Shown here: piece by piece, positions 35,520-44,921 of the stretch
Numbering within the stretch: position 1 is the stretch's first letter
How the letters are laid out: every line of letters begins with the position of its first letter
Source: Leeuwenhoekiella sp.
GTDB lineage: Bacteria; Bacteroidota; Bacteroidia; Flavobacteriales; Flavobacteriaceae
Reading direction: 5' to 3'
Assembly (NCBI GenBank): GCA_002708845.1
Contig: PAPI01000027.1
Coordinates: forward strand, 62,001-126,000
Length of the DNA stretch: 64,000 nt
Made by a program: the position numbers and the translations under genes
The notes under the pieces: generated by a model
What the model was told of the DNA's origin: nothing
The model's database searches: none
The model's input: only the letters and a program-made list of their open reading frames with translations

Positions 35520-36831
35520 AGCTTAGACGTGTTAAGTTATACATGCTACAAGAATGCTACCGTATTCTAACCAATCTCACCCACATAAAATGTGGTAAAC
35601 TGTGGTTGCAGTGTGGTAGGAGTGTGGTTGCAGTGTGGTAGCAGTGTGGTAGCACCTGCACTATGACTAAAGTAATACAATAATCAATATGCCAGCTGGT
35701 TAGGGTTATTTTTATGCTTAATAAAGTACCTGTTCGAGTCAAAATTTTGCAAATACAGGTGGTAGGGTGCTGTTCTATCGCAGTTATTCTGTTTAAGAAA
35801 ATAGTATTGAAAATAGAGCGTACTCGTATTATCCTCCAGTCCTAAGGATGAGGTATTTAACGGCCGGGACGGAATATTAGGCTGTTAATAGTTCAGAATC
35901 TAACTATTAAGCTTCGTCACAGACCAGTTTTTTAGAAAATTTCTACTGACACTCTTTTGCAATGCCTAAAGATTCAGACAAAACATAAAGCGGAGGTGGG
36001 ATGCAGCTTTGAAAATTTAAGTTATAAATAAGCTATAATGCAGAAATGCTAAAGCAAAGGTTGGTGATTTACGACATTTAAAAAAGGTTAAGCTGAAAAA
36101 GCGATGATTTCAAACAGTATTTAATAGATATAAGACTGTATTTAACTAAAAAAAATACGAATACTGTAATTTTTGCGATAATCATGATATTTAATTGCTA
36201 ATTCTGCGTTTTCCTAAATCAAACAGGTATTGTGTTAAACATTATTAGTAAAAGTGAGTTTTTCTTATAATTTTTTGGATAGCTAAAGTACATGTATTGA
36301 AGGCTTTAGGGGTTTGCTTTAACGATTTAGTTAGAGCATATAGCGATTTAGTTGTATAATTGCATTTGTTAAAACATAACCTAAGGTAGGAAATCTACTT
36401 AGTTCCCCAAACCAACCCTCTATGAGAACGTATCTATTCCTTAAAGATAGTCGTTTAAGAAGTCTATTCGGTTTTTACAATGCCGAAAAGAAGCTTATTC
36501 CTAATCTTATCCATCCGGCAGAAGCCTTTGTTGTACTAATCCTTTCAAGTTTTAAGCATTTCGTTTCTCACGAGAAGCTCAATTCCTTTATACCCCAGCG
36601 TATACCTATTATAAATTTTTAAATGACTGGAATACTTACAACGTGCTTAAGATTTAAGACGTTGGAGCTGCTTTAATTTTTTATAAGGGCTTTGCAGCTG
36701 TAGGATTTGTTGATTCCTGAACATACTAAACGTTTATGAAGTCAGTACAGATCCGCCCAAGCTGAAATGCCTATGCATTTCAGCCTAATACAATTATAAA
36801 GAAATCCTTAAAGTCCCTAAACCCTTTTTAT
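35520..36831. other. 1.3-kb stretch without a convincing gene
   Basis: Apart from the tandem repeat at 35588-35653, nothing with clear coding character is seen. A 66-codon frame at 36422-36622 has a start but no recognisable motif; its leader (CCCCAAACC...CCTCTATGAG) vaguely resembles that of the gene at 36832. The segment is AT-rich from 36000 on. It may be a decayed gene or a long regulatory region for the surface protein genes downstream. Confidence 0.4.
35588..35653. repeat. 11-bp tandem repeat, about six copies (AGTGTGGTAGC)
   Basis: Five clear units run from 35599 to 35653: ACTGTGGTTGC, AGTGTGGTAGG, AGTGTGGTTGC, AGTGTGGTAGC, AGTGTGGTAGC. A degenerate unit lies at 35588-35598. A small palindrome CCACAT-AAA-ATGTGG (35581-35595) abuts the left end. 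It lies upstream of the leftward gene starting at 35519, in operator-like or iteron-like position. Confidence 0.85.
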
Positions 36832-39108
36832 ATGATGAAAAAATTACTTTTTGTATGCATTGCTTTTTTGATGTCTTTGGTTCTTCATGCCCAGGTAGGT
36901 ATTGGTACCACCGCTCCTGATCCGGCGGCCATTTTAGATATACAATCTGATCATGGCGGATTGCTTATACCTCGTATTGCGCTTACCGGAGCAGACGATG
37001 CTGCTACAATTGTAAACCCGGTAAAAGGACTCATCATTTACAATACAGCTGCTACCGGTACCATCTCTGAAGGTTTTGTATTTTATGACGGTTCAGCCTG
37101 GGTTGATCTGGGTTGGCAATTGCAGGGCAACTATGCAGGAACAACTAGTTTTATAGGGACCCTAAATGATGTACCCCTCGTATTTAAAGCAGAAAACAGA
37201 ACCGTAGCTACTCTCAGGCCTAATGGAGCTGTGGGCTTTGGGCTGAACAACACGGCTGTAGCAGCAAATGCTTTTGCTTTGGGTAATGGGGCAAATGCAG
37301 GTGGGGCACGAAGTTTTGCCTTAGGCTTCGATTCCAATGCCAATGCTGCAGATGCTTTCGCAATAGGGACTAATGCCCTGGCTAACAGGTCAAACACCAT
37401 CATTTTGGGTGGTGCCAGTCAAAACGTGGGTATAGGCACAAGCGATCCCCTTGCTAAATTTCATCTTTCCGGTAGTTTTCGATTTGAAGACGGGAATCAG
37501 GCAGCCGGTAGGGTTTTGACCTCAGATGCTAATGGTAATGTGAGCTGGCAAACACCGGCCGCAACTTCCGGTTCGGGATGGGAACTGACTGGTAATTCAA
37601 TTGCTAGTAGCGCATTTTTGGGAACAACAAATTATCAGTCATTAAATTTAAGAGTAAATAATACTCAAATAGGTCGGTTTCATCCGCAAGGCGGAGTGGG
37701 ATTAGGATTTCAATCTGTTGCCACTGCAAATAACTCGGTAGCTTTGGGCTATAGCGCGAACGCGATCGGAAATCAGTCATTAGCATTGGGATATAATTCA
37801 GAAGCAAATCAGGATGCAGTTGCTCTGGGGTATAATGCCGATGCCAACGGTAATGAATCTATTGCCATAGGTAAAAATGCGATTTCCAGTTTTCAGAATA
37901 TAGCGGTTGGTTTTGCAGCACAAAGCTCAGCAAACAATGCTATTGCTTTAGGTAATAATACGACTGCGACAAGTCAGAACTCCGTAGCTATTGGCAATAA
38001 TGCGGGTACGCAGCAAAATGAGTCGATAGCAGTTGGTGCAGATTCTGATGCCACGGGTTATCGAAGTTTAGCTGTTGGGTATAATGCACAGGCAACTAAT
38101 AACGAAAGCAGTGCTTTTGGCAGTGGATCAACAGCCAGTGCTGCGAGTAGTTTAGCTCTAGGAACCGGAGCCAATGCCCGGGGAAATTCGTCTGTAGCCA
38201 TTGGTGTGAATGCCGCTGCGCGAAATCAGAGCTCCATTGCTTTTGGGGTTGGTGCTGACTCAAATGGAGATAATTCGATTGCGATAGGGGTATCAGCAAC
38301 TATTGCTGCTGGAAGGCGCAATGCTATCGCTATAGGTAACACGGCCAGTGTAAACAACAACTCTGCAACAGCTATTGGTCAAAATTCAACCGCAACTGGA
38401 GAGCGATCTATGGCTCTGGGGAACGGGGCAAGAGCTTCAGGTTTAAATGCAACTGCTGTAGGTTATAATAGTAATGCCACTCAAGACAATACTGTTATAC
38501 TTGGTAATAACGCCAACGTGGGCGTTGGAACCAGTACCCCTACTGCAAAACTTCAAGTAAATGGAACTTTCAGATATGTAGATGCAAGTCCTGGAGATGA
38601 TAATGGTAAAGTGCTTACTTCAGATGCCAATGGGAATGCAAGTTGGCAGGCTCCTAGTACCGCCGTTGAGGCATATGGAGAAATGTATGGTGATGTTTTG
38701 GGAGGAGTTAGCGAATCGGGTACTTTTACCAGGAGTTTAAATGCATCTACAGTTTTGAAGAACGTCACACATGATGATACTGATTATTATTTACAGGTAG
38801 CTATTGCAGGAAACTACAGGATTAGTTATTCAGTTAGCGTAACTGCTGGAAGTAATACCGATCGCGATTTCGAATTTTTTGTAGAGAGAGCACCAAATAA
38901 TAACACGTATACCAAAATTGATCAAAGTTCAAGTGAGGTTTCCCATGAAAACAATGGTCAAAAAGTTAATACCGCCAAGACGTTTTATATTTCGCTTAAT
39001 GTTAATGATAGGTTGCGGTTGAGATATAATGTTACTGCTAACAATGGCGATTCTGATTTTCCTGCCAATACCTGTAACCTTTCAGTATATAGACTCGGAT
39101 CTAACTAG
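36832..39108 (+). CDS. Secreted YadA-head-like repeat protein (paralogue 1)
   Basis: This 758-residue protein has a signal peptide (KLLFVCIAFLMSLVLHAQ). A conserved N-terminal module VGIGTTAPDPAAILDIQSDH and GGLLIPRIALTGAD follows, typical of Bacteroidota secreted and tail-fibre-like proteins. From about residue 130 to 575 there are many 14-residue YadA-head/Hep_Hag type repeats (NSVALGYSANAIGNQSLALG, ESIAIGKNAISSF, RSLAVGYNAQATNNESSAFG). These are interrupted twice by VGIGTSxPxAKxxxxGxFRY modules. The C-terminal 140 residues (DVYGE-like start, SLNASTVLKNVTHDDTDYYL) resemble a C1q/TNF-like jelly roll. No coiled coil, membrane anchor or T9SS sorting domain is seen. Confidence 0.82.
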   Translation: MMKKLLFVCIAFLMSLVLHAQVGIGTTAPDPAAILDIQSDHGGLLIPRIALTGADDAATIVNPVKGLIIYNTAATGTISEGFVFYDGSAWVDLGWQLQGNYAGTTSFIGTLNDVPLVFKAENRTVATLRPNGAVGFGLNNTAVAANAFALGNGANAGGARSFALGFDSNANAADAFAIGTNALANRSNTIILGGASQNVGIGTSDPLAKFHLSGSFRFEDGNQAAGRVLTSDANGNVSWQTPAATSGSGWELTGNSIASSAFLGTTNYQSLNLRVNNTQIGRFHPQGGVGLGFQSVATANNSVALGYSANAIGNQSLALGYNSEANQDAVALGYNADANGNESIAIGKNAISSFQNIAVGFAAQSSANNAIALGNNTTATSQNSVAIGNNAGTQQNESIAVGADSDATGYRSLAVGYNAQATNNESSAFGSGSTASAASSLALGTGANARGNSSVAIGVNAAARNQSSIAFGVGADSNGDNSIAIGVSATIAAGRRNAIAIGNTASVNNNSATAIGQNSTATGERSMALGNGARASGLNATAVGYNSNATQDNTVILGNNANVGVGTSTPTAKLQVNGTFRYVDASPGDDNGKVLTSDANGNASWQAPSTAVEAYGEMYGDVLGGVSESGTFTRSLNASTVLKNVTHDDTDYYLQVAIAGNYRISYSVSVTAGSNTDRDFEFFVERAPNNNTYTKIDQSSSEVSHENNGQKVNTAKTFYISLNVNDRLRLRYNVTANNGDSDFPANTCNLSVYRLGSN

Positions 39109-39359
39109 CATATTTTTTGATTAAGCCTGAGCTTTTCAAATGTTTTAATATGAACTATTTCTATAGAATAATACAATTTATAAAATTTGAAAGTTGGATC
39201 CTAATATCCTGAATGGTCTTTATTATTTTAAAAAATATACAGTGTTAAATAAAGCTTAAATTATATTTATTTTTAATCCGCACCCGGGGTTACTACGTAG
39301 GTACGCGCGGAGTGTCTTTTCAGGCACCGCTAACACAATCAAACTTAGAACCCCAAAAC

Positions 39360-40898
39360 ATGATTAAAAAATTACAAGGCTTAAGTATTTTCTTAGTATT
39401 CCTTTTTCCAATCTTTTCATTCTCACAGGTAGGTATAGGTACCACCTCTCCGAATAATTCCAGTATCCTGGATTTATCTTCCTCAAATCGTGGATTATTA
39501 ATTCCACGATTAAATTTGACTGCCACAACAAATCCTAATCCGGTTGATAACCCGGCAGAAGGTTTAATGATTTACAACCTGGCCACCGCCAACGACGTGA
39601 CTCCCGGTTTATACTATTGGAACGGTAGTCTTTGGGTTAGTGCAAAGGCAAATTCAGGTACAGGTAGTACCGCGGGTTGGGCTCTAACAGGAAATACCAT
39701 TAATGGAGGAAATTTTTTAGGAACGCTCAATTATCAGGCTCTTAATTTTCGCGTAAATAACAGCCCAATCGGAAGTTTTCATCCAAATGGAGGTGTTACT
39801 TTGGGATTAGGAGCATCAGCTAGTGTCAATCAGGCTTTTGCTTTTGGTGAAAATGCCTCGGCCGGTAATACGAGTAATTATGCTTTGGGTAAAGCAGCCA
39901 ATGCATCAGGCAGTAATGCCTATGCCCTGGGGGAAAGCGCTGTTTCTTCTCAGAATAAAAGTTATGCTATAGGACAAAGTTCGAACGCTTCAGGTACCAG
40001 CGCCTACGCCATCGGTGAATCTTCCCGAGCCCAGGGAACCAATTCGTATGCAATAGGTGCTGCCGCAAGATCTGCAGCCACAGGCTCATTTGCTTTAGGT
40101 AATGGCGCTGTATCTACTTCCAATAATACCCTGGCTTTAGGGAACCAGAGTCAGGCGACCAGTAATAATTCGACAGCCCTGGGTTATCAGGCGGTATCCA
40201 ATCATCAGAATGCAGTAGCCATAGGTCCTGCTCAAACCGCAGTTGATAACACCATCATCTTAGGAAATACCATCAATACGGCGACTAACGCTTATGCAGC
40301 TACTAAAGTAGGAATTGGGACTTCTAGTCCAACTGCAAAGCTTCAGGTTAACGGGAGTTTACGATACGTTGATGGCAGTCAGGATACGGGTAAAGTTTTA
40401 ACCTCAGATGCTAATGGTAACGCTACCTGGCAAACGCCATCCGGTAGCTCAGGAGGAATAGATGTTTATGGTGAAGTTTATAGAAGTAATTCTTACGAGC
40501 CTTCAGATATTGATGTTAAGGGTCGCATTATAACTTTCAATCAAATAAGTCCAAATAATGGATTAAATTCCCTTAACACAACAGGTTTTCAAACAGCGAA
40601 TGCTACAGGTGTATATAAATTCACTTATACTGTGAATATACAGCGAACCTCAGGTACTAGATTTCTTAAGTTTACGGTAAGAGAAAATAGCAGTACACTC
40701 GCTAATAGCGCGTCTTTTGTAGATCAAAATGGCGATTCAGATTATGTTACCATTACAAAATCATTTTTGGTGAATATTACGGGTACTTTTAGAGGTTTTG
40801 ATCTATATATGGAAACCCTTGATAATAGTGACAACGACGAATGGGATAATCTTAGAATTCTTGAAGGTACCTCATTGCGTATTGAATTAATTGATTAA
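39360..40898 (+). CDS. Secreted YadA-head-like repeat protein (paralogue 2)
   Basis: From ATG 39360 the protein has 512 residues; an upstream in-frame GTG at 39312 would precede the signal peptide MIKKLQGLSIFLVFLFPIFS and is rejected. The layout copies the previous gene. The VGIGTTSPNNSSILDLSSSN module comes first, then a shorter set of YadA-head-like repeats (SYAIGQSSNASGTSAYAIGE), VGIGTSSPTAKLQVNGSLRY, and a beta-rich C-terminal domain starting IDVYGEVYRSNSYEPSD. It is a tandem duplicate 250 bp downstream whose repeat number has diverged. Trimeric beta-roll formation is expected from the repeats. How the protein crosses or attaches to the outer membrane is not visible. Confidence 0.82.
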   Translation: MIKKLQGLSIFLVFLFPIFSFSQVGIGTTSPNNSSILDLSSSNRGLLIPRLNLTATTNPNPVDNPAEGLMIYNLATANDVTPGLYYWNGSLWVSAKANSGTGSTAGWALTGNTINGGNFLGTLNYQALNFRVNNSPIGSFHPNGGVTLGLGASASVNQAFAFGENASAGNTSNYALGKAANASGSNAYALGESAVSSQNKSYAIGQSSNASGTSAYAIGESSRAQGTNSYAIGAAARSAATGSFALGNGAVSTSNNTLALGNQSQATSNNSTALGYQAVSNHQNAVAIGPAQTAVDNTIILGNTINTATNAYAATKVGIGTSSPTAKLQVNGSLRYVDGSQDTGKVLTSDANGNATWQTPSGSSGGIDVYGEVYRSNSYEPSDIDVKGRIITFNQISPNNGLNSLNTTGFQTANATGVYKFTYTVNIQRTSGTRFLKFTVRENSSTLANSASFVDQNGDSDYVTITKSFLVNITGTFRGFDLYMETLDNSDNDEWDNLRILEGTSLRIELID

Positions 40899-40929
40899 AG
40901 AAATTATTTCTCAAAGCATTTCTACATCG

Positions 40930-40937
40930 TACCTTTG
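40930..40937 (+). promoter_or_regulatory. lpdA: Putative -7 box of lpdA
   Basis: TACCTTTG matches TAnnTTTG exactly, 25 bp before ATG 40963. It lies right after the surface protein gene stop and separates lpdA from it transcriptionally. No clear -33 box is seen. Confidence 0.5.
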
Positions 40938-40962
40938 ATACTCAAATTTTGAAATTAAAATT

Positions 40963-42369
40963 ATGAGTACATACGACGTTGCAGTCATCGGTTCCGGTCC
41001 CGGAGGTTATGTGGCTGCTATTCGCTGCGCGCAATTGGGCCTTAAGACAGCAATAATCGAAAAATACGCCACTATGGGCGGTACCTGTCTTAATGTAGGT
41101 TGTATTCCTTCAAAAGCACTATTAGATTCTTCACACCACTATGAAGATGCGATTAAGCATTTTGAAGAACACGGTATAGAAATTCCGGGTGAGGTAAAAA
41201 TCAATCTCGAGAAAATGATGTCCCGTAAAGCTTCAGTAGTGGAGCAAACTACTAAAGGGATCGAATTTTTGATGAGCAAGAACGAAATTGACACCTTTCA
41301 GGGTGTTGGTTCCTTTAAAGATAAAACCCATATAAATATAGCTATAGAAGACGGTGATGATGTGGAAATTGAAGCAAAGAACATCATTATAGCTACCGGA
41401 AGTAAGCCTTCAAGCCTTCCGTTTATTGAAATTGATAAAGAACGCATCATTACGTCCACCGAAGCGCTTAAACTTACTGAAATACCTAAGCATATGATTA
41501 TCATAGGTGGTGGGGTTATCGGTTTGGAATTAGGTCAGGTTTACAAACGCCTTGGTGCCGATGTGACTGTAGTGGAGTATATGGATCGTATTATTCCTAC
41601 AATGGATTCGGCTCAAAGTAAAGAGTTGATGAAGGTGATGAAAAAACAGGGTGTTAAGTTTAATCTTTCACACAAAGTAAATGGAGTTTCCCGCAATGGA
41701 GATGAAGTAACCGTAACAGCAACCGATAAAAAAGATCAGGAGGTTGAATTTAAAGGAGACTACGTGTTGGTTTCTGTAGGACGTAAAGCTTTTACCGAAG
41801 GTCTTAATCTCGAAGCAGCCGGACTTAAAACCGACGATCGCGGCAGAGTGGCCGTTAATGATCATTTGCAAACCGAAGTATCCAATATCTACGCCATTGG
41901 TGATGTGGTGCGCGGTGCTATGCTTGCCCACAAAGCGGAAGAAGAAGGGGTGTTTGTAGCCGAAACGATTGCCGGTCAAAAACCACATATCGATTATAAT
42001 CTAATCCCGGGTGTGGTGTATACCTGGCCCGAGGTTGCATCTGTAGGTAAAACCGAAGAGCAACTTAAAGAAGAAGGGGTAGCTTACAAATCAGGCCAAT
42101 TCCCAATGCGTGCGCTGGGACGTTCCAGAGCTTCAGGGGATATTGACGGCTTTGTAAAAATTCTTGCCGATAAAGAAACCGATGAGGTTTTGGGTGTACA
42201 TATGGTTGGTGCACGTGTGGCCGATTTAATTGCAGAAGCGGTAACCGCGATGGAATTCCGAGCCAGTGCCGAAGATATCGCACGTATGTCGCATTCGCAT
42301 CCTACCTATGCCGAAGCGGTTAAGGAGGCAGCCCTTGCTGCAACCGCAGACCGGGCCCTACACGTTTAG
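40963..42369 (+). CDS. lpdA: Dihydrolipoyl dehydrogenase
   Basis: This 468-residue flavoprotein has an FAD-binding start YDVAVIGSGPGGYVAAIRCA, a redox-active disulfide MGGTCLNVGCIPSKALLDSS, an NAD-binding MIIIGGGVIGLELGQVYKRL and a second FAD segment IYAIGDVVRGAMLAHKAEEE. The C-terminal catalytic His is in MSHSHPTYAEAVKEAAL. It re-oxidises dihydrolipoamide in the E3 role of pyruvate or 2-oxoglutarate dehydrogenase, branched-chain complexes or glycine cleavage. It is monocistronic, with a promoter box upstream and a strong terminator 18 bp after the stop. Confidence 0.97.
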   Translation: MSTYDVAVIGSGPGGYVAAIRCAQLGLKTAIIEKYATMGGTCLNVGCIPSKALLDSSHHYEDAIKHFEEHGIEIPGEVKINLEKMMSRKASVVEQTTKGIEFLMSKNEIDTFQGVGSFKDKTHINIAIEDGDDVEIEAKNIIIATGSKPSSLPFIEIDKERIITSTEALKLTEIPKHMIIIGGGVIGLELGQVYKRLGADVTVVEYMDRIIPTMDSAQSKELMKVMKKQGVKFNLSHKVNGVSRNGDEVTVTATDKKDQEVEFKGDYVLVSVGRKAFTEGLNLEAAGLKTDDRGRVAVNDHLQTEVSNIYAIGDVVRGAMLAHKAEEEGVFVAETIAGQKPHIDYNLIPGVVYTWPEVASVGKTEEQLKEEGVAYKSGQFPMRALGRSRASGDIDGFVKILADKETDEVLGVHMVGARVADLIAEAVTAMEFRASAEDIARMSHSHPTYAEAVKEAALAATADRALHV

Positions 42370-42387
42370 AGAGCCTAAATAAATATT

Positions 42388-42423
42388 AAAAAGCCCTTCT
42401 TCAATCCTGATTAAGGGCTTTTT
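42388..42423 (+). terminator. lpdA: Intrinsic terminator of lpdA
   Basis: Arms AAAAAGCCCTT (42388-42398) and AAGGGCTTTTT (42413-42423) are perfect 11-bp complements around a 14-base loop, followed by more T residues. Confidence 0.9.
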
Positions 42424-42518
42424 TTATAATCGCGAATCTTTTAGTAATGGTTTTTTCAGCACTGCAGGAAGGCCCTTTAAAAATGTTGAAGTTCCAAAGT
42501 ATATTTATGAGCTTCAAA

Positions 42519-42578
42519 TAGCAATACTAATAGCAATACTAATAGCAATACTAATAGCAATACTAATAGCAATAGCAA
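42519..42578. repeat. 12-bp tandem repeat TAGCAATACTAA (four copies plus remnants)
   Basis: Identical units lie at 42519-42530, 42531-42542, 42543-42554 and 42555-42566, followed by two 6-bp half units TAGCAA. The array ends only about 15 bp before the TTG start of the quinone reductase-like gene, so it occupies the promoter and leader. Copy number could change by slippage. Confidence 0.92.
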
Positions 42579-42593
42579 TAAAAATAAACCAAT

Positions 42594-43565
42594 TTGAAAG
42601 CCATTCACATCACCAAAGCCGGAGGCCCCGAAGTACTAGAACTCAAAGAAGCCGACTCAGAACCCCTTAAACCGGGTCAGGTACGTATTGCAATAAAAGC
42701 AGCAGGGGTAAACCGAAGCGACCTATTAACCCGTAAAAACCCAGATGCTTATGGGGCTGATGCTGCGAAAGCAGTTATCCCTGGCTTAGAAGTTTCGGGA
42801 GAGATTATCGAAGTAGCTTCAGATGTAACACAATTTCAGCTGAATGATAAGGTTTGTGCTCTGGTTGCTGGTGGTGGCTATGCTACCGAAATAGCTGTTG
42901 ATGCGCGCTTATGTCTTCCTATTCCTAATGAATTGACTTTTATAGAGGCGGCTTCCTTACCAGAGGTCCTGTTTACGGTGTGGTTTAATGTATTTATGCA
43001 GGCAGATGCTAAGCGAGGCGAGGGGCTGCTTATACACGGAGGTACCAGTGGGATAGGGATTATGGGTTTGCAAATGGCAAAAGCTTTGGGCTTAATGACC
43101 TATACAACTGTAGGTTCTGAGGAAAAAGTCCATTTCATTAAGGAACATAACCTGGCTCAGGTCATTAATTATAAGAAAAAGGATTTTGAAGAAGTTTTTA
43201 AGGAGGAAAAGATCGATGTGATCCTAGATATGATTGGCGGCGATTATACCCTTAAAAATATGAACCTCCTTGCTCCTAAAGGGCGTTTGGCACACATAAA
43301 CGGAATGAATGGCTTAAAGCCGCAAATTGATTTATGGATGCTCATGAGTAAACAATTAACCCTTATCGGAAGCCTGCTAAAGCCACAATCGGTTGAAGTT
43401 AAACATCAAATCGCAAAAGATTTACAGCAGCATATATGGCCTTTACTGGAATCTGGCTCCATACGGGTGTTTATCGATAAGACCTTCGCTTTGGCAGATG
43501 CTGCCGAGGCGCATCGTTTAATGGAGAGCAGTGAACACATCGGTAAAATTGTATTAGAAGTATAA
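42594..43565 (+). CDS. NAD(P)H quinone oxidoreductase, PIG3-like zinc-independent MDR
   Basis: This 323-residue protein begins MKAIHITKAGGPEVLELKEA, with LKPGQVRIAIKAAGVNRSDL, then GLEVSGEIIEVASDVTQFQL and a Rossmann segment LLIHGGTSGIGIMGLQMAKA. It matches the PIG3/QOR group of medium-chain dehydrogenases, which reduce quinones with NADPH. No zinc-ligand cysteines are present. The start codon is TTG 42594; no in-frame ATG is available before the conserved KAIHI, so TTG is accepted. The gene is followed after 6 bp by the ABC protein gene. Confidence 0.88.
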   Translation: MKAIHITKAGGPEVLELKEADSEPLKPGQVRIAIKAAGVNRSDLLTRKNPDAYGADAAKAVIPGLEVSGEIIEVASDVTQFQLNDKVCALVAGGGYATEIAVDARLCLPIPNELTFIEAASLPEVLFTVWFNVFMQADAKRGEGLLIHGGTSGIGIMGLQMAKALGLMTYTTVGSEEKVHFIKEHNLAQVINYKKKDFEEVFKEEKIDVILDMIGGDYTLKNMNLLAPKGRLAHINGMNGLKPQIDLWMLMSKQLTLIGSLLKPQSVEVKHQIAKDLQQHIWPLLESGSIRVFIDKTFALADAAEAHRLMESSEHIGKIVLEV

Positions 43566-43571
43566 ATAATA

Positions 43572-44810
43572 ATGATTGTAAAAAACCATTACGCATTTGA
43601 TAGCACTAAACAAAACCTTAAACAAGCAGAGCTGGTTCGGCTTTTGGAAGAAGAATGGCTACTCCGGGAAGCAGGTAAGTCGGGATATTTGTTTTCAGAA
43701 TATACCTTAAAAAAATATCTGGATTTAGAATTTCGACTAGGCGAAAAAGTCCTGACTTCTGGTGAGGATAGCCTGCTTACCAAATCTACCGGCGAGCGCA
43801 AGAAGTTACTTTTAAACTATCAGTTGGCTCAGAAACCTGATTTTCTGATACTCGATCATCCTTTTGACGGCCTGGATTCTGATACTGTGGCCCGGTTTAA
43901 AGAGCAATTTAAAGCTTTGGCTGAGACCACCACTTTTATTCAGTTTTTCACCAGAAGCGAAGATAGGTTGGCCTTTTGCAATACGGCTCTCGATTTTCAG
44001 GACGGTCATTTTGTGAAAAGTGGTGCTTTAGAACTAGCAGACGCCACTCAAAACACCATTACCGAACAAAAAATCCCAAGGACCCTAGTAACCTATCCTG
44101 ATGTACCTGAAGTGCTTATTGATTTTCGCGATGTTTCAGTTGCATTTGGAGACAAACCGGTTTTGCAAAATATTGTCTGGCAGATACGAAAATCAGAGTC
44201 CTGGCAACTTACCGGAGTTAACGGTTCCGGCAAAACGACTTTGTTATCTATGATAACCGGTGATAGTGTAAAAGGCTATGGCAAAGAGCTTTATATTTTT
44301 GGTTCTAAAAAGGGGAGTGGAGAAAGCGTTTGGGAAATCAAAAAGAGAATCGGCTACGTTACTCCGGTTCTTACCGAACGTTTTGACGGGATGCATAGCG
44401 TTTCTGATATGATTACCGGCGGTATCTACGATAGTGTAGGTCTATATAGGCGCCCCACAACTCTGGAGCGTAAAATCGCTGAGGAATGGATACAACTTAT
44501 AGGCCTTGAGGATAAGGCTCAAATGCGATTCAGAGATTTGAGTGAAGTAGATAAGCGTCTGGTGCTCATTGCCAGAGCGATGATTAAAAATCCACCGCTT
44601 CTTATTTTAGATGAACCTACATTTGCTCTGGGTGACGCTGATGCCGCTTTGGTGGTAAGTCTTATCAACACCCTAAGTAAAGGATCTGATGTGGCTATAA
44701 TTTTTGTGTCGCATCGCAGAGAACCAGGTCTTCAGGTATCTAAAGTGTATCGCCTTCTAAAAGGCGATGAGGGATCATTAGGTACAGAATACGATCAGGA
44801 AGTACGTTGA
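43572..44810 (+). CDS. Two-half ABC ATPase (ModF-like), first half without Walker A
   Basis: This 412-residue protein lacks membrane segments. The N-terminal half (about 1-175) shows a C-loop and Walker B (STGERKKLLLNYQLAQKPDF, LILDHPFDGLDSD) but no P-loop. The C-terminal half (about 185-405) has Walker A LTGVNGSGKTTLLSMITGD, a divergent signature LSEVDKRLVLIARAMI and Walker B LLILDEPTFALGDAD. The arrangement resembles ModF/PhrA proteins, shortened at the N-terminus. Because only one half can bind ATP canonically, a regulatory or structural role is possible. The gene is probably co-transcribed with the reductase gene 6 bp upstream. Substrate and partner are unknown. Confidence 0.75.
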   Translation: MIVKNHYAFDSTKQNLKQAELVRLLEEEWLLREAGKSGYLFSEYTLKKYLDLEFRLGEKVLTSGEDSLLTKSTGERKKLLLNYQLAQKPDFLILDHPFDGLDSDTVARFKEQFKALAETTTFIQFFTRSEDRLAFCNTALDFQDGHFVKSGALELADATQNTITEQKIPRTLVTYPDVPEVLIDFRDVSVAFGDKPVLQNIVWQIRKSESWQLTGVNGSGKTTLLSMITGDSVKGYGKELYIFGSKKGSGESVWEIKKRIGYVTPVLTERFDGMHSVSDMITGGIYDSVGLYRRPTTLERKIAEEWIQLIGLEDKAQMRFRDLSEVDKRLVLIARAMIKNPPLLILDEPTFALGDADAALVVSLINTLSKGSDVAIIFVSHRREPGLQVSKVYRLLKGDEGSLGTEYDQEVR

Positions 44811-44921
44811 AATGGTAAATATTCCGCTTAAGAGTGTTAAAATATCCGTATAATCGATGAAATGCATTTTTTTATGGATTAAATGTTTATCTTCGTGAAT
44901 CCCAACTTTAAGAGTTTAGCG

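Noticed and set aside
35588-35653. Possible CRISPR array
   Set aside because: Units are 11 bp without spacers, and no cas gene is nearby; it is a plain tandem repeat. The same holds for 42519-42578.
36422-36622. 66-codon frame upstream of the YadA-like genes
   Set aside because: A start and leader exist, but no motif, signal peptide or partner supports it; kept only as part of the gene-free stretch.
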